Assembly (NCBI GenBank): GCA_028748945.1
Contig: JAQTOL010000125.1
Location: 1-8,238 of the forward strand
Direction of reading: 5' to 3'
DNA: 8,238 bases
Origin: Paludibacter sp.
GTDB lineage: Bacteria > Bacteroidota > Bacteroidia > Bacteroidales > Paludibacteraceae
Position numbers and translations under genes: made by a program. Positions within the stretch are counted from its first letter, which is position 1. Each line of letters opens with the position of its first letter. The notes under the pieces were generated by a model. It was given only the letters and a program-made list of their open reading frames with translations, had not been told where the DNA came from and searched no databases. Positions 1 to 5,295 of this stretch are shown in pieces.

Positions 1-61
1 AATCAACAACAGTATCAGTTACAAAATATACTTCTCCGGTTATACGATGCTGAATATCCAT
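1..61 (-). CDS. 5' end of a hypothetical gene, cut by the window edge
   Basis: An ATG on the minus strand at 61-59 opens a frame with no stop to the window edge, giving about 20 residues beginning MDIQHRITGEVYF. A well-formed Bacteroidota-type promoter lies directly upstream (-7 box at 83-90), which is the main reason to believe the start. There is no signal peptide, so the product is probably cytoplasmic. The fragment is too short to name a family. It points the same way as the gene at 496-1230, but about 430 bases of repeat-rich DNA and a possible terminator lie between them, so it is probably transcribed separately. Confidence 0.45.
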   Translation of the reverse strand, partial: MDIQHRITGEVYFVTDTVVD

Positions 62-82
62 AGTAAAATGAATGATGTATTG

Positions 83-114
83 CAAATGTAGTAATAAATA
101 TTAATATATTGAAA
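83..114 (-). promoter_or_regulatory. Bacteroidota-type promoter for the gene at 1-61
   Basis: Read on the minus strand, TACATTTG (90-83) is an exact match to the Bacteroidota -7 consensus TAnnTTTG. TTTC (114-111), one mismatch from the -33 box TTTG, lies 20 bases upstream. Transcription would start about 6 bases after the -7 box, leaving a leader of roughly 15 bases before the ATG at 61. This is a sequence match only. Confidence 0.55.
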
Positions 115-127
115 GTAGCGGATCACA

Positions 128-145
128 TCCCGATAGCTATCGGGA
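128..145. repeat. 18-bp perfect palindrome
   Basis: TCCCGATAGCTATCGGGA reads the same on both strands over all 18 bases. It sits between the promoter of the gene at 1-61 and the hairpin at 160-182. With no loop it would cruciform poorly, so it may be a protein-binding dyad or a dispersed intergenic palindrome. I recall GC-rich palindromes of this kind being scattered through Bacteroidota genomes, but I cannot count copies here; this is the only one in the window. Confidence 0.6.
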
Positions 146-159
146 CCTTATAATATAAA

Positions 160-182
160 GGGTGGGATCACAGATCCCACCC
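160..182 (-). terminator. perfect 10-bp hairpin, possible minus-strand terminator
   Basis: GGGTGGGATC (160-169), a 3-base loop and GATCCCACCC (173-182) form a perfect GC-rich stem. On the minus strand the stem is followed by TTTATATTAT, a modest T-rich tract, while the plus strand has no such tract. It would therefore end minus-strand transcripts that come from the gene at 496-1230 through the repeats, before the promoter at 83-114. The poor T run and the neighbouring repeats leave open that it is part of a repeat element (REP- or MITE-like). Confidence 0.4.
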
Positions 183-280
183 ACCAGTACTAAACTTTGC
201 TCTTCTGATAAACATATCCGCTAGGACGGGCCACCAGTATCTAGCTTTGCACATTTAATAAAAATATCCGCTTAGACAGG
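181..280. repeat. two diverged tandem copies of a 50-bp unit
   Basis: Bases 181-230 and 231-280 align without gaps, and I count 38 of 50 positions identical. The best-kept blocks are CCACCAGTA at the start, CTTTGC in the middle and ATATCCGCT towards the end. The first copy overlaps the right arm of the hairpin at 160-182 by two bases, and the second copy abuts the 23-bp array. No open frame of note crosses it. The divergence suggests an old duplication. Confidence 0.7.
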
Positions 281-472
281 TTCTATTCCCTCGTATCGAT
301 CGGTTCTATTCCCTCGTATCGATCGGTTCTATTCCCCCGTATCGATAGGCTCTATACCCTCGTATCGATAGGCTCTATTCCCTCGTATCGACTTTCTGTA
401 TAGCCTCGTATCGATAGGTTCTATTCCCTCGTATCGACTTACTGTATAGCCTCGTATCGATTGATTGTATCC
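281..472. repeat. tandem array, eight copies of a 23-bp unit plus a partial ninth
   Basis: Units start at 281, 304, 327, 350, 373, 396, 419 and 442, with no indel between them. The core CGTATCGA recurs at 292, 315, 338, 361, 384, 407, 430 and 453, exactly 23 bases apart. Copies 1 and 2 are identical. Two left halves occur: TCTATTCCC (with small variants) and TGTATAGCC. Copies 5-6 and 7-8 form a 46-bp higher-order repeat with four mismatches by my count. A ninth, decayed copy (TTGTATCC) begins at 465. As 23 is not a multiple of three, the array does not encode a repeated peptide. It lies just downstream of the gene at 496-1230. There are no unique spacers, so it is not CRISPR. Confidence 0.9.
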
Positions 473-489
473 TGGGCTATACAGAAGTC
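436..489 (-). repeat. long inverted repeat closing the 23-bp array
   Basis: GGCTATACAGAAGTC (475-489) is the reverse complement of 436-451, apart from one bulged base (A441). It gives a 15-bp stem around a 23-base loop. The same right arm can also pair with 390-405, again with one extra base. The stem begins only 6 bases beyond the stop of the minus-strand gene at 496-1230, so in that mRNA it would be a hairpin just after the coding region. There is no T tract after it, so it looks more like an mRNA 3'-end stabiliser or array boundary than an intrinsic terminator. Confidence 0.55.
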
Positions 490-495
490 AGTTTT

Positions 496-1230
496 TTAAA
501 CATTCAGTACGTAATCAAAAGTAAATGTACGTGATTCTTTGAGCAACTGTGCTGCACTTGAAAATTGAGTTGTCAAACTTAGTTTATAATCACCTTCCGC
601 CAGTGTTGCAGGAACAATAAAACTAATTTTGGATGGATCATTTACTAAAATGGAAGTTATTGGAATCGTTATTACTTCGCTAGTCACCTGATTCGTCAGA
701 CTGATGCCAATGCCTGCATTGTCACCGACAATTTTAATTTTACTCCCGATCAGGTTTGCCCCACCTCCCGGGGTTAAGCGGCTATTTACTTCGCCTGAAC
801 TTACATCGGTTACCGAATTGATAATCGTACCAATCCCGGCCATACCACGTACATCCACGGAAGCAGCTTTTGCAGCACTGCGTAATTCAGCTGTAGGTGT
901 TACACGAATGGTTAAACTGTGTTTGGTTGCATCCCATTTAGCATTATCGCCTATGAAAACACCGTTCACACCCATGCCATAATAACCCAATCCAAATAAA
1001 ACGGAAGATCCGTTCACAATTTCTTCTTTCGCAATGTCTTTCAAAATATCCATGGTTGAACGCATGGATGTGGGGTTTAAATCACTACGCCGTGAAACGG
1101 CAATATTAATCAAATCATCTTCGGTCAATGATTTCCGGTTTACTACGCGACCGAAACGGTCATCTTTACGTTCGGTAAGTGTCAAATCATACAGTTCGAC
1201 AGTTACACTGTTTTTTTCAGTTGTTGCCAT
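496..1230 (-). CDS. DNA-binding-domain protein with HU-like N-terminus and DUF4469 Ig-like C-terminus
   Basis: This 244-residue protein has the two-part layout I recall for Bacteroidota DUF4469 proteins. Residues 1 to about 130 match the HU-like DNA-binding domain: a short beta start, a helical stretch with MDILKDIAKEEI, and then the strand LFGLGYYGMGVNG. Residues about 150-244 match the Ig-like DUF4469 domain, opening with RLTPGGGANLIGSKIKI and closing with LLKESRTFTFDYVLNV. There is no signal peptide, so it should act in the cytoplasm, probably on DNA; its real target and role are unknown. The ATG at 1230 gives the natural N-terminus and is preceded by an A/T-rich leader with no Shine-Dalgarno. 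Family members often sit near amidase or small-protein genes; here the gene stands alone, with repeats downstream and a long gap upstream. The family call is firm; direct DNA binding is inferred. Confidence 0.85.
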   Translation of the reverse strand: MATTEKNSVTVELYDLTLTERKDDRFGRVVNRKSLTEDDLINIAVSRRSDLNPTSMRSTMDILKDIAKEEIVNGSSVLFGLGYYGMGVNGVFIGDNAKWDATKHSLTIRVTPTAELRSAAKAASVDVRGMAGIGTIINSVTDVSSGEVNSRLTPGGGANLIGSKIKIVGDNAGIGISLTNQVTSEVITIPITSILVNDPSKISFIVPATLAEGDYKLSLTTQFSSAAQLLKESRTFTFDYVLNV

Positions 1231-1459
1231 TGTAATTGATTTTTAATATTAAAATTCGTGTTGATAATTGATAATAGAATGAATCGTTTAATTACTGTTT
1301 TACCGGAGGCTTATTAAATAATAGCGGTCTAACTGATCCGGTTTTATGAATAGTTGTACGGGAGTTACCGACATTTACACTTAATAATGAAAAAGAATTG
1401 AAGGGGAGCGAAAGGGATACTCTTTTTTCATAGCATACTTTTTTTGATTTATTGCTATG

Positions 1460-1493
1460 CAAATTAAAATAAAATAAATAGATAAGACTCAAA
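1460..1493 (-). promoter_or_regulatory. possible promoter for the DUF4469 gene
   Basis: On the minus strand, TTTG (1493-1490) is followed after 22 bases by TTAATTTG (1467-1460), one mismatch from TAnnTTTG. Use of this site would give a leader of about 220 bases ahead of the ATG at 1230. The surrounding DNA is very AT-rich, so a chance match is likely enough to keep confidence low. Confidence 0.3.
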
Positions 1494-1507
1494 ATCTTGA
1501 ATATTTA

Positions 1508-1595
1508 TTATATGGACAAGCCCCCAAAAGTGGTTTTGCAAAAAATTGAATTACAGTCGTTTAAATGGGTTCAAAAAAGGGCTTATATGGACAAG
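1508..1595. repeat. 13-bp direct repeat, 75 bases apart
   Basis: TTATATGGACAAG occurs at 1508-1520 and again at 1583-1595. The segment between has no inverted ends and no gene. It could be the footprint of a small lost insertion or a simple duplication. The exact match is visible, but its meaning is not. Confidence 0.45.
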
Positions 1596-2060
1596 GGTTT
1601 TTGACGGCAAAAAAGAGCCGAAAACAGTTAAAATTAATACGAAAATTATGTAGGTAACCGACTATATTGTCGGAATTTTGTATTTTGAGTTTTGAGCGCA
1701 GACGATACCGTTGTTTGGTAACGAATTCGATTTTTATATCTGGCAGGTTGGCTAGCATAGCGGGTTCGAAACCGGCCAGTAGCAGACAACATATGAGTAT
1801 ATCGTGTCCATTCTAACCGGAGAAGTAATTTAGGAGCCGTTTGGAAATATTGTTGTATTCAATTACCCATACAAGCAATCCATTCCGTCGTTTTGAATGT
1901 TTAATAACATACTTTGTCTGTTTTTAGGTGAAAAATAGAGGGTTTGATTATTTATATTGTAACAGCTATTGTATATAATTAATTTTATTTCTATTTTTGT
2001 CAACATAAAATCTGATAATCGTACACTACATTCCTGATCAAAGTTTTGAATATCAGTTTT

Positions 2061-2093
2061 TTTGATTTGTTGGTTATTATTTTAGTGTATTTG
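2061..2093 (+). promoter_or_regulatory. candidate promoter of the barrel gene at 2210
   Basis: TTTG (2061-2064) is followed after 21 bases by TGTATTTG (2086-2093), one mismatch from the Bacteroidota -7 box TAnnTTTG. Transcription would begin near 2099, giving a leader of about 110 bases before the ATG at 2210. It is the best plus-strand match I found upstream of the gene cluster and might serve the whole cluster. Confidence 0.4.
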
Positions 2094-2209
2094 TGCTAAA
2101 TATTACGTTTTTTGTGAAACAGGATGCGTGATAGGATAGAGAAGGAATGCACGAAAGAAACAGGACGGAACCGAAAAGTCTTTAGAGTAGGGAAATAAAC
2201 GTTGAGAAA

Positions 2210-2797
2210 ATGAAAGCAAAATCAGTTTTAGGTCTGTTAGTTATTTGTTTTTCTTTATCCGTCTTTGCACAAGATGAAATTACTTCTCCTCCTCCGACTA
2301 AAGAACCCAACTTCTGGATCGGACCGAAATTCGGTCTCGATGTAAGTTCCACCACTAACGATATCAATGGAATAACCGACCAGTTGCAAAGCAATTATCA
2401 GGCAGGTATCTTGCTTCAATTCGGACGCACCCTTTATATCCAACCCGAGATTTATTATGCCTCGGTTAAAGTGGATGTTGCAGGATCCAACAATCCCAGT
2501 TCCTTTAACTCAATACGTATTCCACTAATGCTGGGATTGCGTTTTCTCGATTTGGGACTGTTCAGTCTTCATATAATGGGTGGCCCGGCATACACTTTAC
2601 AACTTGATAATTCAGACAGACTTACCGGCAATAAAGCATTTTCGTGGCAAGTGGGTGCCGGTGTCGATGTGTTGGGCTTTATAACCGGAGATCTTCGTTA
2701 TACCCTGATCGATAACATGTCTGTTGCCGATCAGGTTTCCCGTTTTACATCAAGTCCCACCAACCTTAATTTAACGGTGGGTTTAAAATTCAGATAA
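2210..2797 (+). CDS. small outer-membrane beta-barrel protein (PorT / OMP_b-brl_2 type)
   Basis: The 195-residue product begins with a Sec signal peptide (1-21, ending VFAQ) and then a short proline-rich stretch. From residue 34 on it shows alternating strands typical of small Bacteroidota barrels: FWIGPKFGLDVSS, YQAGILLQFGR, LYIQPEIYYASV, IRIPLMLGLRF, LHIMGGPAYTLQL, FSWQVGAGVDVLG and LNLTVGLKFR. The order of GPKFG, then PLxLGxRF, then GGPAY, then GAGVD is characteristic of the PorT-like or OmpA-barrel-like families of about 200 residues. The chain ends in F-R, with the aromatic near the C-terminus expected for outer-membrane insertion. It is full length, with no OmpA peptidoglycan domain. 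Its specific role is unknown; a gap of 113 bases separates it from the next gene, so membership in the operon is possible but not certain. Confidence 0.8.
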   Translation: MKAKSVLGLLVICFSLSVFAQDEITSPPPTKEPNFWIGPKFGLDVSSTTNDINGITDQLQSNYQAGILLQFGRTLYIQPEIYYASVKVDVAGSNNPSSFNSIRIPLMLGLRFLDLGLFSLHIMGGPAYTLQLDNSDRLTGNKAFSWQVGAGVDVLGFITGDLRYTLIDNMSVADQVSRFTSSPTNLNLTVGLKFR

Positions 2798-2847
2798 TAT
2801 ACATCAATTTCGTCGTTGATTAATATTGTCTCATTCTTTCATAGTAG

Positions 2848-2880
2848 TTTTAGTTGGTCTTTATTGACATAATATATTTC
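2848..2880 (+). promoter_or_regulatory. weak candidate promoter ahead of 2911
   Basis: TTTT (2848-2851), 21 bases, then TATATTTC (2873-2880): each box has one mismatch to TTTG and TAnnTTTG. Transcription would start near 2886, about 25 bases before the ATG at 2911. If real, the five genes from 2911 onward have their own promoter, separate from the barrel gene at 2210. Confidence 0.3.
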
Positions 2881-2910
2881 GGAATATATAAATCAAAAAA
2901 TTCAAATTCT

Positions 2911-4662
2911 ATGAAAAAAATCACTTCGATTTTCGTTTCCCTGCTTTTTACCACCTCCTGTGTCCTTGCGCAGGGAGTTGTTCCTGAAACGCTGAAGAAC
3001 GGACTTGTTCCTTCGACCTACAACCGGAATGCCCTGACGGTTATTGTACTGGATAATAACGGTAAATATATGCCCGACATAAAAAATGCCTGCGGCAGCC
3101 TGGTTATACCCGGGAAGTATGACGATAATGACCTGAATATCCGCTATCTCCCGGCAAGCTCAAACCCCGATCAGATTCTTCAGGCTATTGAGAATTATAA
3201 ACTCCCCAACAAAATTCTGGCTAAGTGGTTTTCCCAACAACCCAACGGGGAATTCGACATGTCACTTATTGCTACCAGAGGTTTATACAATGCTACAGCG
3301 GGGGATATGAAAATAGCATCGGCTTCCAAAACCGGATTAAATAAAATAAAGGATGCAGGTAAGGCCCTGGTAAACAATAGTTATATTCAGGTACTCGATA
3401 TCCGGAATGTGATGTCGATGCAGGAATATTATGACCAACAGGATGCTGCCAACCGAAAATCGGCTGCGGCCGCCGGAACGGTATTTAAACCCGTTGAAAG
3501 AACTAAAAACGGTAGGAAAGGGGATGTAGTGTCCTATTTGTATAAAATAAATCCGAACGCAGTAGATACGCTTTTTGATAAGATGTGGATTTACGAAGAT
3601 GATAATGACGCTGTTCGCAACGAAAAGAAATATCTTTTCGAAAATGCAAGCTTCGGTTTTAGCTTTGTCATGACGGCAACCGCCGTTGCCGATGGAACCC
3701 AGTACAATCCGGGTCAGACCCTGGCACCAAAAGTACAGCTGACAAAGGAGCAGTTATTTGCTAAACTGCTCAATATGTCGTTGGATGTGACCTTACTTGC
3801 GCTTGAAACAAAATACGAACCATTCAGGGTAAAGACTTCGGTGTATGCCGTTCATCCGGTCAGAGCAAAAATAGGAACGAAAGAAGGTCTTTCTGTCGAT
3901 CAGCGTTATTTTATCTTAGAAAATGAACAAAACAACAAGGGAGAAGTGGTTTCGAAACAAAAAGCTGTTGTCAGGGTATCTAAAGTTGCGGTTAACTCTG
4001 TTGTTGCCGGTACCGCATCGGTTGAACTTTCTAAATTTTATCAAACGGCAGGAAAACGGATAGAACCGGGTATGACGATGCAACAACGCAACGACTTCGG
4101 ACTCGGCTTATCACTCGGAGGAGGGTCGCTGACCGGCGGAATGGGAGGCTTTTATATTAAGGCGGAAGAAAATTTAGCGGTTCTTACACGGCAGGTTGCA
4201 GGCCCTAAAAATCCGATAGGAGTCACACAATTAAAAATATTCGGTTCGTATGCTTTTGATGGAGGTAATTATAGTAATTATTATAGCGTTGGTGATTTTA
4301 CGTTCGGCCGTTATCAGGTAGGACTGTCAAAAGGTTTTTATTTTATGCGGGCGTTTTCGCTTGCTCCGTTTTTAGCTTATGGTGTGGAGAAGGCAACATG
4401 GACCAACAGCAGTACGGATTATAATATAAGTACGGCATTTTTGAATATAGGTGCGTATGCAACCATTAATATCAGGCACAATATCCAACTGGTAGGAACT
4501 GCAAACTACTATATACTGGTTGGTAATGCTTATTCTGAAATCAAAAACAGCGATAATACAACCACCTCTACAGATTTAGGATTTATGTATGATGACTCTT
4601 ACTCTGGTTTTGCAGGAAGGAGCGGACTTGCTATCGATTTAGGCTTGCGAATAGAACTTTAA
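2911..4662 (+). CDS. secreted CsgG/FlgT-C-like protein with C-terminal beta-barrel-like region
   Basis: The start at 2911 (MKKITSIFV) is chosen over an in-frame TTG at 2854, because only it places the signal peptide (1-20, ending CVLA) at the N-terminus; the product is 583 residues. The first half includes FDMSLIATRGLYNAT, then a helix leading to IKDAGKALVNNSYIQVLDI. I recall this pattern from uncharacterised Bacteroides proteins, and it is compatible with a CsgG/TolB-like fold. Residues about 311-385 hold the VHPVRAKIGTKEGLSVDQRYFI motif, resembling the FlgT C-terminal domain, which has a similar K-x-G-x-x-x-G pattern in a small beta-barrel. From about 395 to the end, glycine/aromatic alternating strands (FGLGLSLGGGS, ATINIRHNIQLVGTANYYILV, IDLGLRIEL) look like an outer-membrane barrel. 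It heads a closely spaced gene set; 12 bases separate it from the next gene. An envelope role is inferred; no enzyme motif is seen. Confidence 0.7.
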   Translation: MKKITSIFVSLLFTTSCVLAQGVVPETLKNGLVPSTYNRNALTVIVLDNNGKYMPDIKNACGSLVIPGKYDDNDLNIRYLPASSNPDQILQAIENYKLPNKILAKWFSQQPNGEFDMSLIATRGLYNATAGDMKIASASKTGLNKIKDAGKALVNNSYIQVLDIRNVMSMQEYYDQQDAANRKSAAAAGTVFKPVERTKNGRKGDVVSYLYKINPNAVDTLFDKMWIYEDDNDAVRNEKKYLFENASFGFSFVMTATAVADGTQYNPGQTLAPKVQLTKEQLFAKLLNMSLDVTLLALETKYEPFRVKTSVYAVHPVRAKIGTKEGLSVDQRYFILENEQNNKGEVVSKQKAVVRVSKVAVNSVVAGTASVELSKFYQTAGKRIEPGMTMQQRNDFGLGLSLGGGSLTGGMGGFYIKAEENLAVLTRQVAGPKNPIGVTQLKIFGSYAFDGGNYSNYYSVGDFTFGRYQVGLSKGFYFMRAFSLAPFLAYGVEKATWTNSSTDYNISTAFLNIGAYATINIRHNIQLVGTANYYILVGNAYSEIKNSDNTTTSTDLGFMYDDSYSGFAGRSGLAIDLGLRIEL

Positions 4663-4674
4663 ACAGAATAGATT

Positions 4675-5184
4675 ATGAAAAATAAATTTTTCATTGTAGC
4701 ACTTTCACTGGTTACCCTGATAACTGTAAATGCCCAAAAACGCAGGGATTTGAAAGCCATGTACCACAGTCAGTACAGTTATGAAGTCTCCTGTCTTGGC
4801 GTCGGACAGGATGGTACGAAAGCCATTAAAGTATGGGGTTATGGGAAAAATGCCGAAGTGGCGGCTTTCAATGCTAAAAAAGATGCCGTTGCCGCCGTTA
4901 TTTTCAGAGGTGTTCCCGGTGGAAATGGAGCTGCACCCACTCCGGCAATTGTTGGAATGGATGGATATGAGATGAATCCCGATTTTTTTGATGAGTTTTT
5001 CAAGGCAGGGGGTATGTACCTTAGTTTTATCAATCTTACCAATGATGGGGTTCCCAGCGGGGAAGACCGGATAAAAATGGAAAAAGGTTATAAAGTCGCT
5101 ATTTGTGCTTCGGTTAATTACGATGCGCTTCGTAAGTATCTTGAAGAAAAAGGAATAGCCAAAAGACTGGATGCGGGATTCTGA
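4675..5184 (+). CDS. small secreted LPP20/FlgP-like protein of unknown function
   Basis: This is a 169-residue protein with a signal peptide (1-20, ending TVNA). The mature part opens with YEVSCLGVGQDGTKAIKVWGYGK (residues 36-58, split here only by reading), then an alanine-rich helix AFNAKKDAVAAVIFRGV (64-80). The latter is the type of helix seen in LPP20, FlgP and FlgT-N domains, where an A-x-x-A helix packs on a small sheet. The C-terminus pairs a strand (KVAICASVNYD) with a helix (ALRKYLEEKGI). I recall near-identical family patterns (YEVxCLGxGxDGT...VWGYGK) in Bacteroides gene neighbourhoods that also contain DUF6175 and LPP20-like genes. C40 is the only cysteine of the first domain, and it has no lipobox, so the protein is probably soluble in the periplasm. 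It follows the upstream gene by 12 bases and is surely cotranscribed with it. Confidence 0.7.
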   Translation: MKNKFFIVALSLVTLITVNAQKRRDLKAMYHSQYSYEVSCLGVGQDGTKAIKVWGYGKNAEVAAFNAKKDAVAAVIFRGVPGGNGAAPTPAIVGMDGYEMNPDFFDEFFKAGGMYLSFINLTNDGVPSGEDRIKMEKGYKVAICASVNYDALRKYLEEKGIAKRLDAGF

Positions 5185-5226
5185 AATTAATTCATAATTC
5201 ATAATTCATAATTTTTCATTCAGAAT
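5178..5226 (+). repeat. AT-rich inverted repeat with three heptamers, overlapping a stop codon
   Basis: ATTCTGAA (5178-5185) and TTCAGAAT (5219-5226) are perfect inverted arms. Between them, TTCATAA is repeated three times in tandem (5191-5211). The left arm covers the TGA stop of the gene at 4675-5184. The 111-base gap to the next start is the widest in the five-gene set, so this is the likeliest place for a partial terminator or an mRNA processing site. The stem is AT-rich and weak. Confidence 0.5.
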
Positions 5227-5295
5227 TAAAATTAGAAAGGAATACCTGTAAAGTAAAAGTTTGGGTTAATGACTAACATAAATAAATATACATAT

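Larger units (their letters stand above)
1231..2209. other. long intergenic region without a convincing gene
   Basis: These 979 bases separate two genes that diverge from each other. The half nearest 1230 is probably the leader of the minus-strand gene, and the half nearest 2209 the leader of the plus-strand barrel gene. Two minus-strand frames (1292-1492 and 1561-1758) are open, but the first needs a TTG start and neither has a recognisable product. A 13-bp direct repeat occurs at 1508 and 1583, and a small hairpin (CCGAC, 6-base loop, GTCGG) lies at 1658-1673. No tRNA, structured riboswitch or transposon end was recognised. Confidence 0.6.

Noticed and set aside
281..472. CRISPR array
   Set aside because: The units touch each other with no unique spacers, and no cas gene is present; it is a simple tandem repeat.
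704..982. 92-residue plus-strand frame
   Set aside because: It is opposite the DUF4469 gene, which has clear family resemblance over its full length.
1561..1758. 65-residue minus-strand frame with an ATG start
   Set aside because: Basic, low-information sequence without promoter, recognisable motif or conserved neighbour; a chance open frame is more likely.
1761..1773. CGGGTTCGAAACC resembling a tRNA T-arm
   Set aside because: The 5-bp T-stem does not pair correctly around the loop on either strand, and no acceptor, D or anticodon arm is found nearby.
1814..1827. 14-base match to the reverse complement of 29-42, inside the partial gene at 1-61
   Set aside because: TAACCGGAGAAGTA is shared, but similarity stops at both ends; in a window of this size one such match by chance is not surprising.
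2854..2910. Upstream TTG start for the 583-residue protein
   Set aside because: The extra 19 residues are hydrophobic/AT-rich leader-like sequence that would bury the signal peptide; the ATG at 2911 gives a standard N-terminus.
4705..5202. 165-residue minus-strand open frame
   Set aside because: It lies almost wholly opposite the gene at 4675-5184, which has a signal peptide, family resemblance and operon spacing; the reverse frame has none of these.
5269..5295. ATG at 5269 as start of the DUF6175 gene
   Set aside because: It would add nine residues before the signal peptide; the ATG at 5296 fits the MKK-start pattern of its neighbours.
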